This document shows positions 1-13,363 of a stretch of DNA of 29,610 bases, in pieces. Within the stretch, counting starts at the first letter, position 1; each line of letters begins with the position of its first letter. Position numbers and translations under genes: made by a program. Source of the stretch: CAYMRB01 sp964392615 (GTDB lineage: Bacteria > Planctomycetota > UBA8108); contig CAYMRB010000068.1 in assembly GCA_964392615.1 (NCBI GenBank), forward strand, positions 1 through 29,610. Reading direction: 5' to 3'. Under the pieces are notes generated by a model. It had not been told where the DNA came from, did no database searches, and was given only the letters and a program-made list of their open reading frames with translations.

Positions 1-102
1 GCCGAGGTGCTGCGCCGGCCCGGCCTGATGGAAGCCCTGCAGCGCGAGCACCGCAGCCAGCGAAAGAACCGGGATAGCGCAGGCTATTCTGAAGGTGTCC
101 AT
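1..102 (-). CDS. Partial exported protein downstream of actF (5' end only)
   Basis: Only the first 34 codons lie in the window; the rest continues past base 1. The ATG at 102-100 starts 8 bp after the actF stop, and a GAGG about 6 nt upstream overlaps that stop codon, so it is probably the next gene of the act operon. The visible product (MDTFRIACAIPVLSLAAVLA...) has a short polar start, an arginine at residue 5 and a hydrophobic core of about 15 residues, which looks like a signal peptide or N-terminal anchor. No lipobox is seen. Genes after actF in other genomes often encode SCO-type copper chaperones or cytochrome oxidase subunits. That is context only; the visible part is too short to name. 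Confidence 0.6.
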   Translation of the reverse strand, partial: MDTFRIACAIPVLSLAAVLALQGFHQAGPAQHLG

Positions 103-110
103 CGGTGGCC

Positions 111-1303
<1,193 letters not shown>

Positions 1304-1307
<4 letters not shown>

Positions 1308-1948
1308 CGTTCCAGGTCCTCCTCGCGGGGGTTGGCCGCGCGCTGCAGAGCACGGACGTAGTTGACGACGTGCCAGCGGTCGCCGGGGGCAATCTTGTCC
1401 TTGTAGCCGCGCATCTTCCCCTTGCCTTCGGAGACGACGTGGTAGATGCGGCCGTCCGGATACGCCACCACGGCCTTGTCGTGCAGGCTCGTCGGCGCGG
1501 GGAAGCGATCCGGTCCGACCACGGGCCCGTCCCCATCGCCGTAGCTTCCATGGCAGACGATGCAGTAGATGTCGTAGAGCTTCCGTCCGCGCTCGAGGCT
1601 CTGCATCGTGCGCTTCTCGGGGTTGCGCAACGCCTCGCCCGCAGCCACGGCCGTCGCCTCGGCGTTGCCCGCGAACCGCCACGACGGGACGCCACGCGGC
1701 ATCGTGCCGGGCGGCGGCATGCGGTCGACGGGGAGCTCCTCTCCGAACGTCCTTCCGTAGGTCGCCATGGCCTTGCCCTTGGACTGCGCGGCCATGTCGT
1801 TGAAGAACTCGATGAACGGAAGGGCCACGAAGACGAGAGGCACCACGATCGCGAGCGCCGGCATGCTCCACAGAACGATCTTGAAGAGCTGCGGGCAGAA
1901 CTCGGGCGACCAGTTCCGCAGCCGATCCTCGACGAAGCGGGGGGTCAT
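1304..1948 (-). CDS. actE: Alternative complex III monoheme cytochrome c subunit ActE
   Basis: 214 aa. A hydrophobic segment at about residues 26-48 (LWSMPALAIVVPLVFVALPF) is followed by a periplasmic domain with one haem-binding motif, CIVCH, near residue 138, then GDGDGP and FPAPTSL as in other ActE proteins. A methionine in KMRGYKDK near residue 187 is the probable distal haem ligand. Known role: ActE takes electrons from the complex and passes them to a soluble cytochrome or directly to an oxidase. The ATG at 1948 overlaps the actD stop by 4 bp (ATGA), and the 3' end overlaps actF. Characterised ActE subunits are described as lipid-anchored. No lipobox cysteine is visible here, so the N-terminal helix may be the anchor instead. 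Confidence 0.92.
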
Positions 1949-2500
1949 CGTTCCTCCTCCTCGTCCAGGTCTTCCTGCAGAGGTCGAATGTCCGTACAGC
2001 CGGTTCCCGCGAGCAGCTCCCGCGCGTCGTCCTCGCGGAACTTCGCGTCCGCCACATCGAGAACGATGCCGAAGCGGTTCGACGTGATCTCTGGCATCAC
2101 GCCGGAGTCGTGGAGCGGTGAATGCCAACGCAGCAGCCGGCAGAAGAAGAGCACGCCCCCCATGGTACCGAGCGCCGCGAACAGCACGAACAGCTCGAAC
2201 GTGATGGGGACGAAAGCGGGCCAGCTGAAGAGCGGCTTGCCGCCGATCCAGACGGGGTAGTCCACTGCCGACATCCACCATTGCATCAGCATGGCCAGGC
2301 CGGCGCCGACGAAGCCGGAGCCGATGCAGATATACGGAATGGGCGACGACTTGAGGCCCATCGCCTGGTCCAGACCGTGCACGGGGAACGGCGTGTGGCA
2401 ATCCCACCGCCGATAGCCTGCGTCCCGGACGGCACGCGCGGCCATCAGGAGCGAGTCCGTATCGTCGTAGAGCCCGACCATGCCGACGAGCCGGGTTCGA

Positions 2501-2508
<8 letters not shown>
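1945..2508 (-). CDS. actD: Alternative complex III subunit ActD (DUF3341)
   Basis: 187 aa, the normal size for ActD. It begins with a small cytoplasmic domain (LVGMVGLYDDTDSLLMAAR) that carries the DUF3341 signature of sorting a 'delta-like' index, then HTPFPVHGLDQAMGLK, a conserved stretch of the family. Two membrane spans follow (about residues 57-82 and 98-125), then an acidic C-terminal tail ending in a run of Glu. ActD is a structural membrane subunit without cofactors. It overlaps actC by 8 bp and actE by 4 bp, as expected for a tightly coupled operon. Confidence rests on the family motif and on the fixed act gene order. Confidence 0.92.
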
Positions 2509-3879
<1,371 letters not shown>

Positions 3880-3883
<4 letters not shown>

Positions 3884-6834
3884 CCGTGCCCTCCCTTCTC
3901 GGCGTGACTCGCTGCCGGGCCGGTGTCCGGTTGGATCGTGTCCGGGTGCGGGTTCCGCAGCTTCGCGAGGTACGCGACGCTCGGCTTGACGTTGAGCTCC
4001 TCGAGGAGCTTGTAGGCGCGGTCGTCCTTGTGAGCCTTGGCGACCTTGCTCTCCGGGTCGTTCAGGTTTCCGAACACGATGGCATTCGCCGCGCACGACT
4101 GCTGGCACGCCGGGACGATCGACCCGTCGGGCGGGTCGAAGCGGCCGTTGTTCTTCTGCTCATGGCGTACCGCGTTGATACGCTGGATGCAGTAGGTGCA
4201 CTTCTCCATGATCCCGACCATGCGAACCGTCACGTTCGGGTTGAACGCGAGCTCCTGGACGGGATCCTGCAGGTTGCGCTTCTGGTAGTCGAAGAAGTTG
4301 TAACGTCGGACCTTGTACGGACAGTTGTTCGCGCAGTACCGCGTTCCCACGCACCGGTTGTAGGTCATCTCGTTGATGCCTTCCGGGCTGTGGGACGTCG
4401 CCTGGACGGGGCAGACCGACTCGCACGGCGCATTGTCGCAGTGCTGGCACATGACGGGTTGCGCGTGGAACGTCGGATCGTCTGGCTCTCCCTCCTGGTA
4501 GAGGTCGATGCGCATCCAGTGCATCTCGCGGCCCTTGCCGCACTCCTCCTTGCCGACGACGGGGACGTTGTTCTCCGCCTGGCAGGAGACGACGCAGTCG
4601 CTGCAGCCCGTGCACTTGGAGAGGTCGATCGCCATGCCCCACTTGGGGCCGTCCTTGAACTCCCACTCCTCGTGGATCAGCGCCTTCTTGGGGATATGCT
4701 GCTGCGACGAGACGACGTCGGGGTTGTCGCGGTACTCCTGGAGCGTGGCATCGAGGGCGATGGGACGCCCGTGCATGCTGAATTCCTCCTGGGTGCGCAC
4801 GATCTCGTGCTGGCCCGGAGCCTTGGCAACCTCCACCGCGCTCGCGGCGGCGATCATCGCGACGCTCGAGCCCACGCCGGACGCCACGCTTCCTCCAGCG
4901 CGCCGCCCACCGCCCTGCGTCACGACGACGACACCGTCGGCAGTTCCGCGCTGCACGACGACCGGCAGGACGGTCTGTCCCGTCGGCCCGCGCAGCGTGA
5001 CGCGGTCGCCTTCGCCGACACCGAGCGAGGCAGCGGTCTGCGGGCTCACCGTGGCGGCGTTGTCCCAGACGACGCGCGTGACCGGATCGGGCAGCTCTTG
5101 GAGCCAGGCGATGTTGGCGAACCGCCCGTCGAGAACCGACCCGCTGGGCCGCACGACAAGCTCGAGCTCGGAGCCCGGCTTCGCTGTGGGAGCCTGCTTC
5201 GCCATGGCCTCGGCCGCGTCCGCGCGCAAGGTCGGGCGAGACGGCGTCGAGGTCGCGGTCCGTCCGCCGGTGCGGAGCACGTCGTCCCACGCATCCTCGC
5301 TTCGCGTGCCGAGGACGTCGTTCTGCCAGCGCGTCTTGACGAAGTCGTGCCAATCGCCGACCGCCGCGATCGTCGGATCGTCCGGGGCCAACGCCTTGGT
5401 CCAGCGCAACAGGCTCTCAGCGTGCTGACGCGAATCGTAGAGCGGACGAATGACGGGCTGGCACAGGCGCGTGAGCCCCGGGCGCGCGGCGGCATCCCCC
5501 CAGGACTCGAGATTGTGAGCATCGGGAAGGGCGAGGTGGCACGCAGCCAGCGTCTCGGTCTCGCTCAGGTCGCAACCGACGCTGAGGCGGGCTTTCTGCA
5601 CGAGCTCGGCGCCACCGGTCAGGGGCCAGTCGTAGACCGGGTTGACACCGAAGAGCAGCAGCACGTCGACTCCGCCCTGCAGCGCGGCCGCGATGGTCGC
5701 GGGATCGTCGACGGGCAGCGCGTGGGGAGTCGGGTTCCAGTCGAGCGTCTTGCCGACGGCTCCGAGCGTCTCGTTGAGGAGCGCGACATGCGCGTGCGCG
5801 GCTTGCGGCAAGTCGGGCCCCGCGACGACGAGTGCCTGGCCTTGGTTGGCGCGGAGATCCTTGACGAGCGCGCCGACCACCTTCTCGTTCAGCGAGTGCT
5901 TCGTCGCGAGGGCCTTGAGCGGGGCGGCATCGCCGGCGACGGCGGAGCGCAGCGCGGCGACGAACGCGATCTGCGCCGACGGCGGCAGGCGCAGCCGGTG
6001 ATCGGCGTTCATCCCAGTGACGCTCAACGCCGACTCCGCGACGTAGAGCCGCGACATCTGTCCGCCGCTCGCGTCGCGCGACTGCGCGAAGTCCCGCGTG
6101 GCCTCGAGCACGGCACCGTCGGTGCCGAGGAAATCCGCTCCGAGGCTCACGATCACGCTTGCTGCCGCGTAGCGCGGCAGGAGCTCGCCGTCCCCCCCGT
6201 AGATCGCCTTCCAAGCCGCACGACGGTCGCGGTCGTGAACCGACTCGTGGACGAGATGGCGCGCTCCGGGAGCCGCCGCGACGAAGCGCTCGACGAGAGC
6301 GCGTTCGGACGGTCCCAATGTGGCGCGAGTGATCAGAACGACCGACTCCGCGGCCTTCAGAGCGGCCGAGACCTTCGCGTCGGCGTCGGCCCAGGAGACG
6401 GGGCTAGCCTCTCCGGCAGCTGCGGGGGTCGCGCGCTGGCGCGGAGCCCGCAGGCGATCCGGGTCGTAGAGGGAGAGGATGCCGGCCTTCATCTGGGCGT
6501 TCGCGGCGCCGCGATTGACCGGGTCCTCCGGGGCGCCCTCGATCGCCACGGGGCGACCGTCCTGGGTCTTGGCGACGATCCCGTAGGGGTGAGCGCCGTC
6601 GAGCCAGGTCGTCGAGTAGTAGAGGGCGTTCCCGGGCTTCATGTACTCGGGAGGGTCGACCCGCGACAGGATCTTCCGGGCCGGCTTGCGGTCGCAGCCT
6701 ACCGTGCCCAGAGACATCGCGATCGAGGCGCCCATGAGCTTGAGCGCGGAGCGGCGATCCATGGGCGCGCCCGTGGTAGGACCGTCGTGCTCGCGGCTGG
6801 GGAGTCCGGGTGAGGGCGTGAAGTCGGGGGACAT
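3880..6834 (-). CDS. actB: Alternative complex III molybdopterin-like/iron-sulfur subunit ActB
   Basis: 984 aa. The N-terminal two thirds are homologous to molybdopterin oxidoreductases (family members bind no Mo cofactor). The last third is a ferredoxin-like domain with KCTGCSDCVVSC at about 740, CQHCDNAPCESVCP at about 795, CVGTRYCANNCP at about 830, CTYC at about 880 and CQQSC at about 908, enough cysteines for the usual three [4Fe-4S] and one [3Fe-4S] clusters. Residues 25-47 contain DRRSALKLMG and a hydrophobic stretch ending in Cys, a plausible Tat-type signal. The ATG at 6834, 5 bp after the actA stop and preceded by AGG, is chosen. An ATG at 6762, just before the twin-Arg segment, is an alternative. 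Role: carries electrons from ActC to the haems of ActA and ActE. Confidence 0.93.
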
Positions 6835-6839
6835 GGGAC

Positions 6840-7457
6840 CTAGCGGTGGCAGGCGGAACAGTGGATCGGCCCGCGGGTCTGGAGGCCCGGGCTCGTGTCC
6901 GCCTGCGGTGGTTGCGTGTGGCACTCCAGACACCAGGCCATCTTCATCGAGTGCTCTCGGTAGACGGTTTCCATCTCTTCGATGGCGCCGTGACACTCCT
7001 GACACTCGAGGCGTCGCACTCGCTCCTGCTTCTCGGAATCCCACACGCTCACGTGGCGACCGTGGTCGAAGTAGACGAAGTCGGCCAAGTCGTGAACCTT
7101 GACCCAGGGGATGGGCTCCTGGCGATTCCAGTACTCGAGAAGCTGTGCCGTGTTCGGCTTGACGTTTCCCTTCGAGTCCTTGGGCTGGACCTCGTCGTGA
7201 CACTTCATGCAGGTCGCGACCGAAGGGAGACCGGCGCGTCGATCCGTCTCTGCGCGCGAGTGGCAGTAGAGACAATCGATCTTGAGCTCACCGGCATGGA
7301 GCTTGTGGGAGTAGTCGATGGGCTGATCCGGCTGGTAGCCCGCCTCGACGTTGGACGGCCACAGGGCGTAAGCGCCGAACGCAGCGCCACCGAGAAGCGA
7401 CGCGGTCAGAACCGCGCAGAAGAGGTGGATCCGCCTCTGAAAGGTCTTGGTGAACAT
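6840..7457 (-). CDS. actA: Alternative complex III pentaheme cytochrome c subunit ActA
   Basis: 205 aa, first gene of the operon. An N-terminal membrane helix (about residues 11-32) precedes a periplasmic multihaem domain with five CxxCH motifs: CLYCH, CMKCH, CQECH, CLECH and CSACH. Five haems is the established number for ActA. The conserved KIDCLYCHSRAE and SMKMAWCLECH stretches fit the family. The protein ends one residue after the last haem motif (CSACHR), so it lacks any C-terminal extension. Haem attachment needs a cytochrome c maturation system, and the ccm operon at 20530-28275 of the same window could supply it. The promoter should lie in the intergenic region 7458-7754, but no clear consensus site was identified. 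Confidence 0.93.
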   Translation of the reverse strand: MFTKTFQRRIHLFCAVLTASLLGGAAFGAYALWPSNVEAGYQPDQPIDYSHKLHAGELKIDCLYCHSRAETDRRAGLPSVATCMKCHDEVQPKDSKGNVKPNTAQLLEYWNRQEPIPWVKVHDLADFVYFDHGRHVSVWDSEKQERVRRLECQECHGAIEEMETVYREHSMKMAWCLECHTQPPQADTSPGLQTRGPIHCSACHR

Positions 7458-7754
7458 CGAAGGGAACGGCTGCCCCTACCGCCTCGCGAATCCACCCGAT
7501 CGGGCAGAGCACGAAGGTGGCGCAGACCGCCTCTTGAACACTGGAGCAGCGAGGGCGCGAAACAGCACAGGCAAACTACCCTCGCCGAAGCTACAAGGAA
7601 ATAGCGAAAACAGAATCGAAAAACCAGGGAAAAGCATCGAACGACATCTGATCGTTTCTACCGCAGTTTGCAACAGCCTACTAACAGGACCGAATTGTCT
7701 TTTTCAACGGCCTGCAGACACGTGGTAAGCTGAGCGGCTCCACCGCGATTCGCC
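7458..7754. other. Intergenic region between divergent actA and eboA, with an inverted repeat
   Basis: These 297 bp hold no convincing gene. The stretch around 7590-7700 is AT-rich compared with its surroundings, as expected for divergent promoters, but no good -35/-10 pair with 16-18 bp spacing was found in either direction. A 7-bp perfect inverted repeat, GCGAGGG at 7549-7555 and CCCTCGC at 7579-7585, lies about 90-130 bp upstream of actA. It could form a leader hairpin in the act transcript or a protein site. A short 5-bp inverted repeat (AACGA/TCGTT) lies near 7640-7656. Function of both is unknown. Confidence 0.4.
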
Positions 7755-8657
7755 ATGACCGACGCACAGCAAGACCCGTCCCGATCCGCCGCCGAGCTGC
7801 TCCACCAGTGGCTGCGGCGCCAGCTCTCCGACGCTGCCGCAAGCTGGCTCGATGCGAGCACCGCGAAGGTCGCATGCCCCGACGCGAAGGACCGCGACCT
7901 ATGGCTGGCTATAAGCCTCGCCCAGCGCAAGGTCGGCAAGGACGACCTCGCACTGAGCGACGCCGACCTGGCCGCTGCCGAGGACTGCCGTAGCGGGTGG
8001 GACCCGCGCGGCTGGAGCGCCGATCAGGCAGCTCGCGTCGCGCTCCTCCTGGCGATGCGCACGCCACCGCAGGTCTTCCTCGCGCGGCTCGATAGCCTTT
8101 GCTCCACCGCCGACGTCGGCGAGCTCGTGGCGTTCTATCGCGGCCTGCCGCTCTATCCGGCCCCCGAGCTGTACCGCGCTCGCGCCGCCGAGGGCGTGCG
8201 CACGAACATGCGCGCCGTGTTCGAGGCCGTCGCGCACCGCAACCCGTACCCGCGCGAGCAGTTGGATCAGGACGCCTGGAACCAGATGGTCCTCAAGGCC
8301 CTGTTCATCGGTGCGCCCCTTCACCCGATCCAGGGGATCGACGAGCGAGCCAACCCCGACCTCGCGCAGATGCTCTGCGATTACGCCGACGAGCGGCGAT
8401 CCGCGCACCGGCCCGTGTCGCCCGAGCTGTGGCGTGGCGTCGGCCCCTTTGCGACGGGGCAGGTGATCGCCGACCTCGAGTTGCTTCTCGGCTCGAGCGA
8501 CGAGCTCGAGCGGGAAGCGGCCGTTCTCGCGTTGCGCGCGTCGCCGGACCAGCGCGCCGGCGAAGTGTTGATGCAGCGCACCGACCTGGACTCCGCGGCC
8601 GAGAAGGAATACATCACCTGGGAAACCGTCGGCCGAGACTGCGAAGCCCGTTCATGA
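7755..8657 (+). CDS. eboA: EboA-like protein
   Basis: 300 aa, soluble, no signal peptide. It matches my memory of the EboA family over nearly its full length: an N-terminal LHQWLRRQL...ASWLD segment, DLALSDADLAAAEDCRSGWDPRGWSADQAAR, then TADVGELVAFYRGLPLYPAPE, RAAEGVRTNM...FEAVAHRNPYP and DQDAWNQMVLKALFIG. EboA is encoded in the ebo/edb clusters found in cyanobacteria, eustigmatophyte plastids and various bacteria; there the cluster has been linked to export or handling of a metabolite, but EboA's biochemical role is not known. The stop overlaps the next ATG (ATGA), coupling it to the TatD-like eboB, the normal ebo neighbour. Identification is from recall of conserved blocks, not a search. 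Confidence 0.78.
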   Translation: MTDAQQDPSRSAAELLHQWLRRQLSDAAASWLDASTAKVACPDAKDRDLWLAISLAQRKVGKDDLALSDADLAAAEDCRSGWDPRGWSADQAARVALLLAMRTPPQVFLARLDSLCSTADVGELVAFYRGLPLYPAPELYRARAAEGVRTNMRAVFEAVAHRNPYPREQLDQDAWNQMVLKALFIGAPLHPIQGIDERANPDLAQMLCDYADERRSAHRPVSPELWRGVGPFATGQVIADLELLLGSSDELEREAAVLALRASPDQRAGEVLMQRTDLDSAAEKEYITWETVGRDCEARS

Positions 8658-9589
8658 GTGACGATACGATGAGTGATGGCAAGGCGCCGAGCGCAACGTA
8701 CATCGACCCGCACGCCCACATGGTGTCCCGGACGACCGACGACTACCAGCGCATGGCCGCCGAGGGCGTCGTTGCTGTCATCGAGCCGGCGTTCTGGCTC
8801 GGGCAGGCTCGTACGAATGTCGGCAGCTTCATCGACTATTTCTCGACGCTTGTCGGCTGGGAGCGCTTCCGCGCGGCCCAGTTCGGCATCCGCCACTACT
8901 GCGCTATCGGGCTCAACTCGAAGGAAGCGAACAACGGGGCCCTCGCCGAGGAGGTCATCGCGATCCTGCCCCGCTACCTCGCGAAGGAGGGCGTCGTCGC
9001 GGTAGGGGAGATCGGCTACGACGATCAGTCCGATCTCGAAGACCGCTTCCTGCGCGAGCAGCTCGAGCTCGCGAAGGAGTTCGAGCTGCTGGTCATGATC
9101 CACACGCCGCACCGCGACAAGAAGCGCGGCACGACGCGCACGATGGACGTCATCGAAGAACACGGCATCGATCCGACGCGCGTCGCGATCGACCACAATA
9201 ACGAGGAAACCGTGCGCGAGGTGCTCGATCGTGGGTACTGGGCCGGCTTCACGCTCTATCCGCACACGAAGATGGGCAGCGAGCGCATGGTCGAAGTCGT
9301 GCGCGAGTACGGCCCGGAGCGCATCTTCGTCGATTCGAGCTGTGATTGGGGCGTCTCGGATCCCCTCGCCGTTCCGAAGACGGCGAAGCTGATGCTCGAG
9401 CGCGGAATCGACCCGACGCACGTCCGTGCGGTGACCTACGACAACGCGCTCGGCCTCTACGGTCAGAGCGACCAGTTCGATGAGGAGCACTGGCTCCATC
9501 CGGCCGCGATCGACCAGCGGACTCTCTTCGAGGGCAATTCCGTCCTGCGCGGCCAGAATCCGCGCGTCGACGAGGATGTCATCACGTAG
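8654..9589 (+). CDS. eboB: EboB-like TatD-family metal-dependent hydrolase
   Basis: 311 aa TIM-barrel hydrolase. All metal-site positions of the TatD/amidohydrolase type are visible: HxH at residues 20 and 22 (DPHAHM), Glu119 in GEIGYDD, His150 in MIHTPH, His181 in IDHNNEE and Asp227 in VDSSCDW, so the enzyme should be active. TatD proteins are usually nucleases, but the EboB branch has no established substrate. The ATG at 8654 overlaps the eboA stop by 4 bp and is chosen over upstream codons that would lie inside eboA. Pairing with an EboA-like gene is what points to EboB over an ordinary TatD. The downstream gene starts 12 bp later. Confidence 0.8.
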   Translation: MSDDTMSDGKAPSATYIDPHAHMVSRTTDDYQRMAAEGVVAVIEPAFWLGQARTNVGSFIDYFSTLVGWERFRAAQFGIRHYCAIGLNSKEANNGALAEEVIAILPRYLAKEGVVAVGEIGYDDQSDLEDRFLREQLELAKEFELLVMIHTPHRDKKRGTTRTMDVIEEHGIDPTRVAIDHNNEETVREVLDRGYWAGFTLYPHTKMGSERMVEVVREYGPERIFVDSSCDWGVSDPLAVPKTAKLMLERGIDPTHVRAVTYDNALGLYGQSDQFDEEHWLHPAAIDQRTLFEGNSVLRGQNPRVDEDVIT

Positions 9590-9601
9590 GACGAGCGGTC
9601 G

Positions 9602-10393
9602 TTGACCGAGCTGACCCTCGAGTCTCCGCGCTGGACGCGGACGCCGTCACCTCGCGTGCGAGCTTTCGTGACGACCCGCCACGGCGGCGTGTCGGAAGCG
9701 CCGTACGAGACGCTGAACGTCAGTCACTCGGTGGGGGACGATCGCGCCGCCGTCGACGAGAACCGCCTCCGCGTCGCGGCGGCCGCCGGATTCGACCCGG
9801 CGGAGGTCGTGTTTCCGGCACTCGTGCAGGGTGTCGACGTCCTGCACGCGACCCGCGACGACGCGGCGCCGCTCCTCGATCCGGTGCGCCCCTGGAGCGG
9901 TGACGGCGCGTTCACAACGGTCAGCGGCCTGCCGCTGATGGTGACCGTCGCCGATTGCGTGCCGGTCTTCGTCGCCAGCCTCGATGGTCGCGTCGGCGGC
10001 GTGCTCCACGCCGGCTGGCGGTGCGTGGTGGGCGGCATCCTGCCACGCGCGATCGACGCGATTGCGGCCGCGACGGGCATCGCCGCGACCGAGCTCTGCG
10101 TTGCGATCGGGCCCTCGATCGGAGCGTGCTGCTTCGAGGTCGGCGACGACGTGGCCGATCGCTTCGCGGAGCGGCTCGAGGGCGTGCCCGGAGCCGTGAT
10201 CCGGCCGTCGCCGGCCATTCGCGCACGAGTCGACCTCCACCGCGCGCTCGCCGCCCAGTCCGCCGCCGCCGGCGTGCCGGGGACGCTTCCCGCCCCGCCG
10301 TGTACGCGGTGCGCCCGCGATCGCTACTTCTCCCACCGCGGCGTGGGCGGCCAGCCGACCGGACGCCTCCTCGCGGCGCTCCACCTGGTCTAG
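9602..10393 (+). CDS. pgeF: PgeF/YlmD/FAMIN-type (Cu-oxidase_4) protein with altered metal ligand
   Basis: 263 aa. Family features in order: FVTTRHGGVSEAPYETLNVS near the N-terminus, ADCVPVF with Cys119, HAGWR with His136, IGPSIGACCFEVG, and the C-terminal CTRCARDRYFSHRG...PTGR. Members bind one zinc with His-Cys-His and act on purine nucleosides (phosphorolysis, deamination) or edit peptidoglycan precursors. The first ligand normally sits in QVHGADV; here the aligned block is LVQGVDV, so His is replaced by Gln76. Cys119 and His136 are kept. The start is a TTG 12 bp after eboB with GGACGAG upstream; no ATG is near. It probably belongs to the same transcript as eboAB. Confidence 0.85.
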   Translation: MTELTLESPRWTRTPSPRVRAFVTTRHGGVSEAPYETLNVSHSVGDDRAAVDENRLRVAAAAGFDPAEVVFPALVQGVDVLHATRDDAAPLLDPVRPWSGDGAFTTVSGLPLMVTVADCVPVFVASLDGRVGGVLHAGWRCVVGGILPRAIDAIAAATGIAATELCVAIGPSIGACCFEVGDDVADRFAERLEGVPGAVIRPSPAIRARVDLHRALAAQSAAAGVPGTLPAPPCTRCARDRYFSHRGVGGQPTGRLLAALHLV

Positions 10394-10466
10394 CGGCCCG
10401 TGGGCGTTTCGTAAGTCGTTCCGCCGGTAAGGCCTGCGAATAGGTTACCGATTAGTAGCATTTTAC

Positions 10467-10493
10467 TTGAAATATCCTACACTCGTGTAGTAT
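10467..10493 (+). promoter_or_regulatory. suf operon promoter with palindromic operator
   Basis: A -35-like TTGAAA (10467-10472) is followed by a weak -10 in the region TAGTATTT (10488-10495). Across the spacer and -10 lies a palindrome with 6-bp arms, CTACAC-TC-GTGTAG (10477-10490), flanked by AT on each side (AT-N-palindrome-N-AT). It sits just upstream of an Rrf2-family gene. Rrf2 regulators of Fe-S genes usually bind dyad sites over their own promoter, so autorepression relieved by loss of the regulator's cluster is the likely logic. This is inferred from position and symmetry only. Confidence 0.6.
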
Positions 10494-10523
10494 TTCAACG
10501 GTTCACGATTCGATCAGCGACTC

Positions 10524-11081
10524 ATGAAGTTCACCGCCCAGGAAGAGTACGGCCTGCGCTGCCTCTTGACCCTCGCTCGCGCTCAGAGCGCGCGCGCGGC
10601 GGAGGAGCGTACCGGCGACGACCGCGGCAACCCCGCGGGCGCTGACGGGGGGAAGGCCGGCCTTCCTCGGGCGGTGACGGTCGCGGAGATCGCGTCGGCG
10701 GAGGGCCTCTCCGTTCAGAACGCGGGAAAGCTCGTGCGCATCCTCGGCAAGGCCGGGCTGGTCGAGAGCGTCCGCGGCTGCAAGGGCGGGTATCGCCTCG
10801 TGCGCCCGGCGGCGGAGCTCCCGGTCAGCGAAATCCTCGCCGCGCTCGGCGGGATCCTGTACGAGCCGGCGACGTGCGGTCGCTACTCCGGCGGCCGACA
10901 GCGCTGCGTGCACACCAACGACTGCTCGATCCGCTCCCTGTGGGCCGGCCTGCAGCATGTCGTCGAGCGCGTGCTCGGCCGCGTCAGCCTGGCGGATTTG
11001 ATGGACGACGAACAGAACGTAACGCGGTGGGTGCAGGTGTACGCCGAGGACGTCGGCGTCCTCTCCAGCCATGAGGAATGA
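10524..11081 (+). CDS. Rrf2-family iron-sulfur transcriptional regulator of the suf operon (IscR/SufR-like)
   Basis: 185 aa. The winged helix is clear: MKFTAQEEYGLRCLLTLA, then VTVAEIASAEGLSVQNAGKLVRILGKAGLVESVRG and GGYRL. Three cysteines in the expected loop, Cys118, Cys128 and Cys134 (spacing C-x9-C-x5-C, with His130 between), can bind an Fe-S cluster; IscR uses C-x5-C-x5-C with a His. Residues 21-50 form an extra, charged, Gly-rich insert between the first two helices that typical Rrf2 proteins (about 150 aa) lack. It is the first gene of the suf operon, and the palindromic promoter site before it suggests that it senses Fe-S status and controls suf and itself. The ATG at 10524 has no strong ribosome site. 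Confidence 0.88.
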   Translation: MKFTAQEEYGLRCLLTLARAQSARAAEERTGDDRGNPAGADGGKAGLPRAVTVAEIASAEGLSVQNAGKLVRILGKAGLVESVRGCKGGYRLVRPAAELPVSEILAALGGILYEPATCGRYSGGRQRCVHTNDCSIRSLWAGLQHVVERVLGRVSLADLMDDEQNVTRWVQVYAEDVGVLSSHEE

Positions 11082-11091
11082 GCGAACCGCA

Positions 11092-12552
<1,461 letters not shown>

Positions 12553-12607
12553 CGGCGAATCGACCGAAGGAAGCCGCAGAGCGGCGGAAGCACGAACACG
12601 AAGAACC

Positions 12608-13359
<752 letters not shown>

Positions 13360-13363
<4 letters not shown>

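Noticed and set aside
7695..7730. Possible promoter TTGTCT ... TAAGCT before eboA
   Set aside because: The two hexamers are 24 bp apart, too far for a sigma70-type promoter, and no better -10 lies at 16-18 bp.
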